A DNA stretch of 8,579 nt from Eubacterium sp. (GCA_017419895.1 JAFOKI010000068.1:1-8579); one strand, 5' to 3'. Counted from the first letter of the stretch, positions 1 through 7,718 are shown. A program made the numbers and translations. The notes: generated from the letters alone by a model not told the origin.

Positions 1-632
1 ACATTTTTCAAATCCTTATTGGCTGCGTACCTGGTATTGAAGCTGCTCTGAACATCATAACCGTATTTGCTGCGGAGTTTTGAGGCGATGGCTTTGCGGA
101 GTTTGCCGGCCTTCGCGTATTTCTTCGCGACAACGCTGAGTACTCTCAATCTTTTCCCGGTCTTAAGGCTGAATGTGTCGCCGAACGTATCGGCCTGGTA
201 TACTCCGCCAAGGTACCAGTTCTTTGAATACTTGATGCTGATCACGCCTTTCTTGTTGTACGTGACCTTTCCGGTCGCGGTATTCATGAACGGATCGGTG
301 TAACCGCTGTCGGCAGCGCTTTTTGCGTATTCCGCAATATCATCCTCGGAATAATTCCTGTATACCGATACGACAAAGGCGTTTGCCTCGTTTTTCAAAG
401 TTGAATTGATTTTCTTAACTGCTTTGGACTTCCCCTTGAGCTTGGGGTATTTGAAATAGTTCTGGAACTCTATCACATTGTAATACGTCTTGCTCTGATC
501 GACTTTTTTATAAGTGAACCTGGCCTTGGATGCCGCCGACGCAGAAGCCGGCGCTATCAGAAGAAATACGAGTACCGCAGCTGCCGCACAGATCAGTGCG
601 TTTCTGAATGTCAATGAGTTTTCTCTTTTCAT
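1..632 (-). CDS. Secreted DUF4163/DUF3298-like (PdaC/RsiV-type) protein, 3' end cut by window edge
   Basis: The 210 visible codons start at ATG 632-630, nine bases after a consensus Shine-Dalgarno (AAAGGAGGT, 647-639). Residues 1-33 form a signal peptide: basic start (MKRE), hydrophobic core at about 11-28, and an Ala-Ser-Ala cleavage site near residue 33. The mature part opens with a segment centred on NVIEFQNYFKYPKL (52-65) and then KAVKKINSTLKNEANAFV, which resembles the DUF4163 pattern. It is followed by YNKKGVISIKYSKNWYLGG (125-143) and a TFSLKTGKRLRV segment (153-164), which resembles DUF3298, the 'GGxHg…D.kTGk.l.L' fold found in PdaC and RsiV. The protein is therefore probably exported and extracellular or wall-associated. 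Its activity is unknown, because any catalytic domain would lie beyond the left edge. It sits 50 nt downstream of prmC with its own apparent promoter. The family assignment is by pattern recall and moderately certain; the export signal is clear. Confidence 0.8.
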   Translation of the reverse strand, partial: MKRENSLTFRNALICAAAAVLVFLLIAPASASAASKARFTYKKVDQSKTYYNVIEFQNYFKYPKLKGKSKAVKKINSTLKNEANAFVVSVYRNYSEDDIAEYAKSAADSGYTDPFMNTATGKVTYNKKGVISIKYSKNWYLGGVYQADTFGDTFSLKTGKRLRVLSVVAKKYAKAGKLRKAIASKLRSKYGYDVQSSFNTRYAANKDLKN

Positions 633-638
633 ATCGTT

Positions 639-662
639 ACCTCCTTTGACCTGATTATATCA
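639..662 (-). promoter_or_regulatory. Extended -10 promoter and Shine-Dalgarno for the secreted protein
   Basis: On the minus strand, TGATATAAT (662-654) is an exact extended -10 element (TGN-TATAAT). The -35 position (682-677, AACAAA) is poor, as is common for extended -10 promoters. The start of transcription would fall near 647, right at the edge of the AAAGGAGGT ribosome-binding site (647-639), so the leader would be very short. This suggests the secreted gene can be transcribed apart from the upstream train. Confidence 0.5.
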
Positions 663-682
663 CTTTGATTTGCAGTTTTGTT

Positions 683-1555
683 TTAGCGTTCCGGCCAGCG
701 GTATTGTACGACCATCACCCTGTCAAGCCCTGCAAGGTCTTTTATGCATTCTGCATCGAAGTACCTGCCATCTTCTTTGAATATCCGTGCCACATCGTCC
801 TTCTGGTCGCATCCGATTTCCATCAGAACAGCGCATCCGTGCTTCAGTGTCTTCGGCGCATCCTTCGCGAGCCGCCTGTAGAATTCCAGCCCGTCCCGTC
901 CGCCGTCCAACGCGTTATATGGTTCATGGGCGCGGACTTCCTTCATCAGCGTCGGTATGACCCCGCTTCTGATATACGGCGGGTTACAAAGTATCATCCC
1001 GAACTCCCGGGTCCTCATAAAAGGCTCCAGCATGTCGCCCTGTACGAATTCGATGTCGGCACCGTTCTTCTCCGCGTTGATTTTTGCGACTTCCAAAGCG
1101 TCCCCGCTTATGTCTGAGCAAGTCACCTTTACATTATCTTTCGCGAGGACAGCAACAGCTATCCCAATCGCTCCGCTCCCGCAGCAGAGATCGAGCACAT
1201 CCAGCGGCTTTGCTCTATGGATCAGGGTCCTGTCGATCTGTTTCAGTGCTTCTTCGACCAGTATCTCCGTGTCCATCCTCGGGATCAGCACGCGTTCGTC
1301 GACATAAAACGGCAGCCCCATGAATTCCTGTTCGTGAGTGATGTACTGGAGAGGTATGCCTGAGGCGCGTCTTTCTATCAGATCAATGTAACCTGCCGCC
1401 TGCTCCGGTCTCTCCTCCCTGCCGCGCACCACGATATCTGTATCCGACATTCCCGTCAAAAACGAAAAGAGACGCCGGCTGTCGACTCCGGCATCCGATA
1501 CACCGGCCTGCATCAGGCGTTCCTTTCCGATTTTTATCAATTCACTTATAGTCAT
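683..1555 (-). CDS. prmC: Peptide chain release factor N5-glutamine methyltransferase PrmC (HemK)
   Basis: PrmC uses S-adenosylmethionine to methylate the glutamine of the GGQ motif of release factors 1 and 2, which speeds peptide release at stop codons; it is cytoplasmic. The 290-residue length is typical. An N-terminal helical domain (about 1-75) is followed by the conserved segment PLQYITHEQEFMGLPFYV (68-85) with VLIPRMDTEILVEE. Then come the SAM-binding loop LDLCCGSGAIGIA (121-133), the acidic strand end at D148, the catalytic NPPYI motif (191-195) that binds the glutamine amide, EPYNALDGGRDGLEFYR (211-227), and a C-terminal KDLAGLDRV. The ATG lies 7 nt after the DUF1385 stop codon and has no strong Shine-Dalgarno, so it is probably translated by coupling. 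The release factor 1 gene prfA, usually the next gene in Clostridia, is not here; a secreted protein follows instead. Confidence 0.97.
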   Translation of the reverse strand: MTISELIKIGKERLMQAGVSDAGVDSRRLFSFLTGMSDTDIVVRGREERPEQAAGYIDLIERRASGIPLQYITHEQEFMGLPFYVDERVLIPRMDTEILVEEALKQIDRTLIHRAKPLDVLDLCCGSGAIGIAVAVLAKDNVKVTCSDISGDALEVAKINAEKNGADIEFVQGDMLEPFMRTREFGMILCNPPYIRSGVIPTLMKEVRAHEPYNALDGGRDGLEFYRRLAKDAPKTLKHGCAVLMEIGCDQKDDVARIFKEDGRYFDAECIKDLAGLDRVMVVQYRWPER

Positions 1556-1562
1556 TTCCGGT

Positions 1563-2756
1563 TCAGCGGTTCTCGCGCTCTTTTTTCGCTTTTTCGATGT
1601 CGAACGGTTCGATTATGTTGCCGTCTTTGTCGCAGAAACCTTCATGGACCTCCGGATCGACAAAGTCAAATATACCGTCGCCGATCTTTTTGATGGCAGC
1701 CTCGGCGGAGGTTTCGTCGACTGACTCTGTGGTTTCACCGGCGGCTTTGTTTGATGCCGCAAGCGCACCCTCTGCAGCCTTACGGTCAGCTGCCAGTACA
1801 GCTTTCATCGAGATCATCGCGATCTCAAGTTCTTCATGATCCGGCTCATTTGTCGTGATTTTCTGGAGAAGCAGCCCGGGAATGCTCAACACTTTTACAA
1901 TGATATTGTCAGAACGTCCGGCCCATCTCAGCAGTTCAAACGAGATTCCCGCGACAACCGGCATGAGAAGGATCCTGGACGCGAATCTCGCGGCGAGATT
2001 CGGCCATCCGAGGAGCGAGAAAAGCACCAGGCTTATCACCATTACGAACATCAGGAAACTGGTCCCGCAGCGCGGATGCAGCGTATAGAAATCATCCGCG
2101 TTTTCCGGAACGAGCTCCAGGCCGTTCTCGAAACAGTGTATCGTCTTGTGCTCGGCTCCGTGGTATTCGAAGACCCGCCTGATCTCCTTCATGTGCGAAA
2201 CAGCCACTATGTAAAGCACGAACATCGCGAGCCTGAGGAGGCCCTCAATTATATTCAGTACGACTTCACTCGCAATGACGCCTTTAAGCGCGCTGACTGC
2301 GAGCGTCGGAAGAAGCACGAAAACTCCAATCGCGATCACAAGCGCGATCACGACCGAAAAAGCCATCATTACGTTCCACACTTTTTGCTCGCCGTATTTT
2401 TCGACCATGCGGCGCTCGAATCTGTCGAAGACTCCTTCTTTTTGTTTTTCTGCCGCGTTATCGGTTTCTTCCGTCTCGTCTTCCGTGAAGTATTCAAGCA
2501 CGTCGGCAGAAAATGTCAGCGTACTCATACCCGAAACGAGCGACATAACAAAGGCGACAACGCCCCTCACGAAGGGCAGTTTCATGACCGCCGGGGATTT
2601 TTTACGGGGCGTCGACCTGATGTATGTGCGGCCGTCCGGAAGCCGGATCGTTACGGCTTCTCTCGTTTGGCCGCGCATCATGACGCCTTCCATGACCGCC
2701 TGTCCGCCGACCATGGTCGGGCAGGCGTCTTTTAGAAATATCTTGCTGAGATCCAT
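1563..2756 (-). CDS. DUF1385 (YqhQ-like) integral membrane protein with extended C-terminus
   Basis: A conserved Firmicutes membrane protein of uncertain function. The family signature [13 protein letters not shown] is at 17-29. Hydrophobic segments lie at about 62-80, 129-157, 164-187, 233-250 and 260-276. Conserved polar motifs include [16 protein letters not shown] (197-212), [11 protein letters not shown] (225-235), GISFELLR (270-277) and [16 protein letters not shown] (290-305). The family core ends near residue 322; residues 323-397 are an extra hydrophilic, Ala/Glu/Lys-rich tail. A second acidic insert (90-107) follows the first hydrophobic stretch. At 397 residues it is longer than the roughly 300-320 residues I recall as usual. 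The start ATG overlaps the rho stop by one base (TAATG) with no good Shine-Dalgarno, which points to termination–reinitiation coupling with rho; prmC follows after 7 nt. The position between rho and prmC is typical for Clostridia, although rpmE, often between rho and this gene, is absent. Confidence 0.93.
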   Translation of the reverse strand: MDLSKIFLKDACPTMVGGQAVMEGVMMRGQTREAVTIRLPDGRTYIRSTPRKKSPAVMKLPFVRGVVAFVMSLVSGMSTLTFSADVLEYFTEDETEETDNAAEKQKEGVFDRFERRMVEKYGEQKVWNVMMAFSVVIALVIAIGVFVLLPTLAVSALKGVIASEVVLNIIEGLLRLAMFVLYIVAVSHMKEIRRVFEYHGAEHKTIHCFENGLELVPENADDFYTLHPRCGTSFLMFVMVISLVLFSLLGWPNLAARFASRILLMPVVAGISFELLRWAGRSDNIIVKVLSIPGLLLQKITTNEPDHEELEIAMISMKAVLAADRKAAEGALAASNKAAGETTESVDETSAEAAIKKIGDGIFDFVDPEVHEGFCDKDGNIIEPFDIEKAKKERENR

Positions 2757-4504
2757 TATTCTTCGTTAAAAACTTTCTTAATTACCTGTACAAAATCGCT
2801 GTTTCTCGCGGTATGCGCGAGAGCGCTGATCACCTGTTCTGTGACTTCCTGCGAAGGTTTGGCTGACATCGCGCGTCTGAGTGCCCATATCGCCTCGAGC
2901 TCGTCGTTGCTCAGGAGATTCTCCTCACGGCGGGTGCCCGATTTGTATATGTCGATTGCCGGGAAGATACGCTTCTCGGAAAGCTTGCGGTCAAGGTGGA
3001 GTTCCATGTTGCCCGTTCCCTTGAACTCTTCGTAAACCACGTCGTCCATCCTCGAGCCTGTGTCGATGAGCGCTGTAGCCATTATCGTTATGCTGCCGCC
3101 CTCTTCAATATTCCTTGCCGCTCCGAAGAACCTCTTGGGTCCGTAGAAAGCGCCGGGATCCATACCGCCTGAAAGTGTCCTTCCCGAAGGCGGGATCACC
3201 AGGTTGTACGCGCGTGTAAGCCTTGTCAGGCTGTCGAGAAGTATCACGACGTCTTTTCCCTGCTCGGCAAGCCTTTGTGCCCTGGCGAGAACCATCTCCG
3301 CGACTCTTACATGGTGCTGCGGCATCTCGTCGAACGTCGAGTAAATGACGCTGCTCCTCATAAGCGAACGTTTCATGTCGGTGACTTCCTCAGGTCTCTC
3401 ATCTACGAGGAGCACGATCATCTCAATGTCGGGATAACCCATCTCGATGCTTCTGGCGATATTCTTGAGAAGAATCGTTTTACCGGCCTTCGGCGGCGCG
3501 ACGATCAGTCCCCTCTGACCTTTTCCTATCGGTGCGATCAGGTCTATAAGTCTCGTCGACAAACCGTTCTCGCCTATCTCGAGCGTGATTCTTTCGTTCG
3601 GGAAAATCGGCGTGAGGTCTTCGAACTGCGGACGTTTTATCGCTACTCCTGGGTCGTCCCCATTCACTTTTTTCACATATAACAAAGCTCCGAAACGCTC
3701 ACCCGCATTCGGCAGCCTCGAGATTCCCAGTATCTCGTCGCCTGTTTTAAGCCTGAAACGCCTGATCTGCGTTGGCGAGACATAAACGTCACGGTCGCTC
3801 GTGAGGAAGTTATCGAATCTCAGGAATCCGAATCCTCCTTCTGCGATATCGAGGATACCCTTGACTTCAGGCCTGTTCGGATCCTGGACTTCTTCCTGCG
3901 GTTCCTCCTGGGTTTCAGCCTTTTCGGGCTCAGGTTTTACCGCGGCGCGTCTTCTTGTTGCGGGGCGCTTGACAGCCGGTTTTTCTTCCGAAGCCTTCTC
4001 TTCCGTTTTTTCAACAGACATCTCATCGGCAGTTTTTTCTTTTACCGGTTCTGCCTGAACTTCCTGAGCCTGTGTTTCTTCCGCCGGTTTCACTGCAGCG
4101 GGCGTCTGAACCTGTTCAGCAGCTTCTGACGATTTCTCCTCTGCGGGTTCCGCGGCTTTTTCCGCTGCCGCTTTGGGTTTTCTTCCGCGCCTTTTAGGGG
4201 CGGGTTTTTCCTCGGCAGGTTCAGCAGCTTCCGCCTTCTGAGGTTCAGCCTCTTTTTCAGCAGCTGCCTTCGGCTTTCTTCCGCGCTTTTTCGGCGCCGG
4301 CTTTTCCTCTGCAGGTTCGGATTCCGCCGCTTTAGGCAATGCTTCAGCTGTGGCTGCAGGCTCTTTTTCAGCAGCTGCCTTTGGCTTTCTTCCGCGCTTC
4401 TTCGGTGCCGGTTTTTCTTCGGCAGCCTCAGTCTTCGGCGCAGCTTCCACCTTTACTTCAGCTGTTGATTCTTCAGTTGCTACTTCCTGTTTTTTTCTCG
4501 GCAT
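2756..4504 (-). CDS. rho: Transcription termination factor Rho with disordered basic N-terminal extension
   Basis: Rho is the hexameric RNA-dependent ATPase/helicase that ends transcription of untranslated RNA. The 582-residue protein starts at MPRKKQ: ATG 4504-4502 follows AGGAGGG by 4 nt, whereas an in-frame ATG at 4537 has no such site. Residues 1-210 are low-complexity, rich in Ala, Glu, Lys and Pro, with three copies of EEKPAPK(K/R)[11 protein letters not shown]. The cold-shock-like primary RNA site begins at [18 protein letters not shown] (214-231) and continues with [12 protein letters not shown]. The ATPase core has a Walker A APPKAGKT (336-343), [10 protein letters not shown] (368-377), Walker [11 protein letters not shown] (419-428), a Q-loop region [12 protein letters not shown] (438-449) and an R-loop region with [11 protein letters not shown] (492-502). 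All core motifs look intact. The usual helical Rho_N domain that precedes the primary site in E. coli Rho is not recognisable. Expression may be controlled by the hairpin-rich leader upstream. Confidence 0.97.
   Translation of the reverse strand: MPRKKQEVATEESTAEVKVEAAPKTEAAEEKPAPKKRGRKPKAAAEKEPAATAEALPKAAESEPAEEKPAPKKRGRKPKAAAEKEAEPQKAEAAEPAEEKPAPKRRGRKPKAAAEKAAEPAEEKSSEAAEQVQTPAAVKPAEETQAQEVQAEPVKEKTADEMSVEKTEEKASEEKPAVKRPATRRRAAVKPEPEKAETQEEPQEEVQDPNRPEVKGILDIAEGGFGFLRFDNFLTSDRDVYVSPTQIRRFRLKTGDEILGISRLPNAGERFGALLYVKKVNGDDPGVAIKRPQFEDLTPIFPNERITLEIGENGLSTRLIDLIAPIGKGQRGLIVAPPKAGKTILLKNIARSIEMGYPDIEMIVLLVDERPEEVTDMKRSLMRSSVIYSTFDEMPQHHVRVAEMVLARAQRLAEQGKDVVILLDSLTRLTRAYNLVIPPSGRTLSGGMDPGAFYGPKRFFGAARNIEEGGSITIMATALIDTGSRMDDVVYEEFKGTGNMELHLDRKLSEKRIFPAIDIYKSGTRREENLLSNDELEAIWALRRAMSAKPSQEVTEQVISALAHTARNSDFVQVIKKVFNEE
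4157..4420 (-). repeat. Three in-gene repeats encoding RGRKP-type basic units in Rho
   Basis: Three near-identical 19-codon units encode [19 protein letters not shown] at 4420-4364, 4309-4253 and 4213-4157 (the third has KRRGRK). They are separated by spacers of 18 and 13 residues, also rich in Ala, Glu and Pro. Each RGRKP core resembles an AT-hook or histone-H1-like basic patch flanked by acidic EE pairs. The DNA copies differ at third positions, so they are diverged rather than fresh duplications. A role in binding nucleic acid is inferred. Confidence 0.85.
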
Positions 4505-4508
4505 AAAG

Positions 4509-4515
4509 CCCTCCT
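4509..4515 (-). promoter_or_regulatory. Shine-Dalgarno site that fixes the rho start
   Basis: AGGAGGG (4515-4509) ends 4 nt before ATG 4504. It selects the MPRKKQ start over the in-frame upstream ATG at 4537, which would add 11 residues (MICALIAQEGF) encoded inside the leader hairpins. The first base of the site is also the base of the last leader hairpin (4515-4529), so pairing there could affect ribosome access. Confidence 0.8.
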
Positions 4516-4596
4516 GCGCAATCAGCGCACATATCACTGCGGCATATAGCCGCTTTGTTTACTTGTTATCATTGGGAACTGCCGCCGGATGGCGGC
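4515..4596 (-). promoter_or_regulatory. rho leader with three consecutive hairpins, some mutually exclusive
   Basis: The roughly 96-nt gap between the ClC stop and the rho start contains three inverted repeats. In transcript order: GCCGCC-ATCC-GGCGGC (4596-4581), GCGGC-TATAT-GCCGC (4553-4539) and TGCGC-TGATT-GCGCA (4529-4515). The first two are each preceded by AACAAA. The left arm of the first can also pair with the left arm of the second, and the right arms with each other, so alternative folds are possible. The third abuts the Shine-Dalgarno. None is followed by a T-run on the minus strand, so they do not look like simple intrinsic terminators. Rho is known to control its own leader in E. 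coli; a similar attenuation role here is inference. Confidence 0.5.
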
Positions 4597-4600
4597 TTTG

Positions 4601-6208
4601 TTATGACGCGACAGTCTTAAGCACACGATCAAGCTCGCGCATGACAGTATATAGGTTGCGCTGATCACAGATAACTGTGATCTTGTCGCCGCCCCTGAGA
4701 CGCGTGCTTCCGTTCGGAGTGATTTCAACACCCTGGCGAAGCACGGAAACTATCAGTGTCCCTGCCGGAAGGTCCATTGTTTCGATCTTCTTACCGTCCA
4801 TAAGGCAGCCTATATATACGTCGCTGTCAACAAGAACCTTCTCGAAGGCTTCACTGTCAGCCCCGGACGCTCCTTCGGCATCCGCTATTCCTTCCGTGCC
4901 TTTCGGGCTGTCAGACTTGCGCAGGAGCCTTGCGAGAAGCTGGTCGTATATCGGCTCACCTCTCAGGAGTTCTGCCGTTATGTATGAAGCCAGCGCGACT
5001 ATACAAAGCGCGAGGAAACTCTTGAAGTCCCCGACCATTTCAGTTATCAGTATCACACCGGTAATGGGAGCCCTTACCACTGCAGAAAAGAACCCGACCA
5101 TGCCGAGCATCACGAAATTGTCGAGATACCACGAATCCAGCGTACCGCTGATCAGTCTTCCCGTCACCGCTGCGACCAGACCTCCGCTGACTCCGCCCAT
5201 TACGAGGAGCGGAAGGAATATCCCTCCGGGCGATCCAGAACCGAAACTTATCACGGAAAAAGCGAATTTGACCACCAACAGGACCGCAAGTGCGCCGAGA
5301 ATGAATTCTCCGTATGCCGTCCTCTTAACGAGCTCGCTGCCGCTTCCCAGCACGTCCGGATATATCACTGCCAGAGGCACGACGAGCATGAACGGAATTA
5401 TAAGCCTGACCGCAGGCATCTTGATCTTGTCATACAGGTTCTGGACGAATTCGGTGGTTTTGTTGTAGACGACGCCGAAAGCACCCAAAAACACACCCGC
5501 AATAATGATTATCCAATAGTATTTAAGTGGTAAATAACTGGACAGTTTCAGATCGAAAACGGGACTCATCCCGAATATCTCGCTTGAGATGAAATTCGAT
5601 GTTACGGACGCTGCCATAGTGGACAGCAGCACTTCCGTCGAGAAGCTTTTATGAAGCTCTTCCAGGGCGAATATCACGCCTGCGAGCGGCGCTCCGAATG
5701 CGCACGAGAGACCCGCGCCTGCGCCGCATGTCATGAGAATTTTTTCTTCAGTTTTGAGCTTGCCGCTGATGCGCGACACGCCTTTTCCGGCCATTGCGCC
5801 GATCTGGATGCTGGGGCCTTCCCTTCCGAGAGAGAGTCCGCCGCCAATCGCAGCCAGACATCCAAATATCTTACATATCAGGACCTTCTTCCAGTCCTGC
5901 GACACTCTTCCGAGGAGTTCCGCCTTAACCTGGGGTATGCCTGATCCTCCGCAAAGCGGCGCTATCTTCAGCGCAAGCGCCGCGCCTCCCCAACAAAGCA
6001 CGAGCGCTGCGATCGCAACCAGAAGATCCGTACCTCCGCCGTACGCGCGTCCGATCACTATGTTTCTCAGGGTTTCAGCCTTTATCAGCCCTATCCTGAG
6101 GAGCGAAACCGCTACACCCGCGCACGCGCCAACTAAAATTCCTTCCAGTATTATCTCGTATTGATACTTTTTGACACGGATCAGCGTCTTTCCGGTCTCT
6201 CCTTCCAT
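4601..6208 (-). CDS. ClC-family H+/Cl- exchange transporter with C-terminal TrkA_C (RCK_C) domain
   Basis: A 535-residue homodimeric membrane antiporter that probably exchanges chloride for protons. The three ion-pathway signatures are present: GSGIP (88-92), GREGP (128-132, with gating glutamate E130) and GGIFLP (328-333). The pore tyrosine equivalent is in GEPIYDQLLAR (Y421). A glutamate pair, EE, at 183-184 in FALEELHKSF matches the position of the internal proton glutamate of E. coli ClC-ec1, which favours an exchanger over a passive channel. GREGP rather than the fluoride-type variant points to chloride. About a dozen hydrophobic helices span 20-425. A hydrophilic linker (431-455) leads to a TrkA_C domain (about 456-530) with GVEITPNGSTRLRGGDKITVI-like sequence, a ligand-binding module. 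The ATG overlaps the DUF1934 stop by 1 nt (TGATG). The next gene is rho, after a 96-nt structured leader. Confidence 0.95.
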   Translation of the reverse strand: MEGETGKTLIRVKKYQYEIILEGILVGACAGVAVSLLRIGLIKAETLRNIVIGRAYGGGTDLLVAIAALVLCWGGAALALKIAPLCGGSGIPQVKAELLGRVSQDWKKVLICKIFGCLAAIGGGLSLGREGPSIQIGAMAGKGVSRISGKLKTEEKILMTCGAGAGLSCAFGAPLAGVIFALEELHKSFSTEVLLSTMAASVTSNFISSEIFGMSPVFDLKLSSYLPLKYYWIIIIAGVFLGAFGVVYNKTTEFVQNLYDKIKMPAVRLIIPFMLVVPLAVIYPDVLGSGSELVKRTAYGEFILGALAVLLVVKFAFSVISFGSGSPGGIFLPLLVMGGVSGGLVAAVTGRLISGTLDSWYLDNFVMLGMVGFFSAVVRAPITGVILITEMVGDFKSFLALCIVALASYITAELLRGEPIYDQLLARLLRKSDSPKGTEGIADAEGASGADSEAFEKVLVDSDVYIGCLMDGKKIETMDLPAGTLIVSVLRQGVEITPNGSTRLRGGDKITVICDQRNLYTVMRELDRVLKTVAS

Positions 6209-6645
6209 CAGGCGCGGCCTCCGTCAACTTCAATCGTTATTTCATTCCTGCCTTCGGCGATACCGGCAAGGCTCACGTCATAATTGATGCTGACAGTGCC
6301 TTTACCCTCTTTCGAGATCTCGCCCTTAATGTCGTTTGTCATGACTTCCATCGCGATCTCGCCGTATGGTGTGTCATATTTGCTGCTGATACGCTCCCCA
6401 ATCCTGAATTCCATTTCCGATGTTATGCTTTTGTCCTCGCCGAAACGTCTCAGCTTGACTGCGCCGTCGGAAAGTTTGAGAGTGGTCATGCAGCCCGGAA
6501 ACCCCAGGAGTTCGCTCTCTTTGTAGACAATATAGTTCGCTCCGTCTTTCGCGAAAAACTGTCCGCTCGTGACGAACTCTATGTTGTCTTCCGCATCATC
6601 TCCGATGAACTGTCTACCTATTATTTTTAGCATTATATCTTTCAT
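6208..6645 (-). CDS. DUF1934 (YwiB-like) beta-barrel protein
   Basis: A 145-residue cytoplasmic protein without signal or membrane segment. It matches the DUF1934 pattern: YIVYKESELLGFPGCMTTLK (38-57), then VKLRRFGE (63-70), SKYDTPYGEIAMEVMT (88-103) and GKGTVSINYDVSLAG (114-128). The family, including Bacillus YwiB, is an eight-stranded calycin-like barrel with no agreed function. The start MKDIML is chosen because GGAG (6656-6653) lies 7 nt upstream; a second ATG at residue 5 is possible. The gene begins inside the last 32 nt of ddl and its stop overlaps the ClC start by one base, so all three are probably translated from one message. The common neighbour argS is not next to it here. Confidence 0.88.
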   Translation of the reverse strand: MKDIMLKIIGRQFIGDDAEDNIEFVTSGQFFAKDGANYIVYKESELLGFPGCMTTLKLSDGAVKLRRFGEDKSITSEMEFRIGERISSKYDTPYGEIAMEVMTNDIKGEISKEGKGTVSINYDVSLAGIAEGRNEITIEVDGGRA

Positions 6646-7645
6646 ATCCGTACTCCATGATCCTCTCAGTGAGTTCGGTAAACGATACGCCTGCCTGTTT
6701 CCAAAGCATCGGGAACATGCTGTATTTCGTGAATCCCGGTATCGTGTTCACCTCGTTTACGAGGACCTTTCCCGTTCCGTGTTCGAGCAGGAAATCTATT
6801 CTCGCGAACCCCGCAAGGTCAAGCGCCCTGTATGTGTTCGCTGCTATCTCTTTTATCTCATCCACATGTTTTTCTTTAAGGTTCGCCGGAATGATAATCT
6901 GCGTGCCGGCATTATCAGAGTATTTCGCTTCAAAATCGTAGAACTCGTGAGTTGCCCTGATTTCTCCCACTACCGAGACATGCGGGACTTCATTTCCTAT
7001 TACTCCCGTCTCTACTTCACGCGCGTCGATCCCGTGTTCAACGATGATTCTCGAATCGTATCTGGCTGCCTCATAAAGTCCGTCTATCAGCTCATCCCTG
7101 TTTCTCACCTTCGAGATACCTACGCTTGAGCCGGCATTCGCCGGTTTTACGAACATCGGATAATCGAGATGGTTCTCACAAAGCACAGCCTCCCAGCCCG
7201 CATGTTCCTTCACGTCCGAAGACCTTACAAGTTTGAAATCCGGCGTTGGAATACCGTTTGCCTTGAATACCATCTTGGCTGCTACTTTATCCATGGCAAG
7301 CGCGGAACCGAGCACACCACAGCCTGCGTAAGGCATATCCATCATCTCGAACAGCCCCTGTATCGTTCCGTCCTCACCATTAACCCCATGAAGTACCGGG
7401 AAGCAGAAGTCTGCCACATCCGGAAGTCTGTCGATCGGGAGATCCACTGCCTGCTCTTCCCATTTGCCGCTGCTGATGAGTTCGATGGGTCCGTTATACA
7501 GTTTCCACTCGCCCTCGAGCGTTATTCCTATCATCACGATCTGATGTTTGCTTCTGTCTATCGCATTGATGACCGCTTCCGCCGAAATAAGCGAAATAGC
7601 ATGTTCCGTCGAGCGTCCGCCAAAAATTACAGCTACTCTGTCCAT
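6614..7645 (-). CDS. ddl: D-alanine–D-alanine ligase
   Basis: An ATP-grasp enzyme that joins two D-alanines to make the dipeptide end of peptidoglycan precursors; cytoplasmic; the target of D-cycloserine. The 343 residues carry the N-terminal VAVIFGGRSTEHAISLISA (4-22, substrate glutamate E14), FPVLHGVNGEDGTIQG (82-97), MPYAGCGVLGSALAMDK (104-120), the ATP-grasp lysine and loop FVKPANAGSSVGISKV (165-180), the omega-loop FYDFEAKY (235-242), and the Mg-binding NEVNTIPGFT (297-306). The EAKY motif keeps the tyrosine (Y242) typical of D-Ala-D-Ala ligases; D-Ala-D-Lac enzymes of the Leuconostoc type have phenylalanine there. A vancomycin-sensitive type of precursor is therefore inferred. GAGG lies 7 nt before the ATG. 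It is the first gene of the minus-strand train and has a clear promoter with a leader of about 135 nt. Confidence 0.97.
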   Translation of the reverse strand: MDRVAVIFGGRSTEHAISLISAEAVINAIDRSKHQIVMIGITLEGEWKLYNGPIELISSGKWEEQAVDLPIDRLPDVADFCFPVLHGVNGEDGTIQGLFEMMDMPYAGCGVLGSALAMDKVAAKMVFKANGIPTPDFKLVRSSDVKEHAGWEAVLCENHLDYPMFVKPANAGSSVGISKVRNRDELIDGLYEAARYDSRIIVEHGIDAREVETGVIGNEVPHVSVVGEIRATHEFYDFEAKYSDNAGTQIIIPANLKEKHVDEIKEIAANTYRALDLAGFARIDFLLEHGTGKVLVNEVNTIPGFTKYSMFPMLWKQAGVSFTELTERIMEYGYERYNAKNNR

Positions 7646-7680
7646 CGTTCATCCTCACTTGTTTCTTTTATCTGAGTATT

Positions 7681-7718
7681 GCCTTTGCCGAAAGGCGATG
7701 AGACTGACTTATAAGTCA
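7681..7718 (-). promoter_or_regulatory. Two dyads in the ddl leader
   Basis: A perfect 14-bp palindrome TGACTTATAAGTCA (7705-7718) and a hairpin with stem GCCTTT/AAAGGC and a 4-base loop (7681-7696) lie between the ddl promoter and its ribosome-binding site. The first could be a dimeric repressor site or an RNA hairpin (UGACU/AGUCA, loop UAUA). The second has no T-run after it on either strand, so it is not a terminator. Function is unknown. Confidence 0.4.

Noticed and set aside
1836..2735. A 299-codon open frame on the plus strand.
   Set aside because: It lies entirely antisense to the well-supported DUF1385 gene, has a His/Arg-rich composition typical of a shadow frame, and shows no motifs or ribosome site.
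4505..4537. An upstream in-frame ATG for rho adding MICALIAQEGF.
   Set aside because: It has no Shine-Dalgarno, and its codons consist of the third leader hairpin and the AGGAGGG site of the downstream ATG at 4504.
4581..4596. The GCCGCC/GGCGGC hairpin as the terminator of the ClC gene.
   Set aside because: On the minus strand it is followed by AGTTCCC rather than a T-run; the T-rich side faces the plus strand, where no gene ends.
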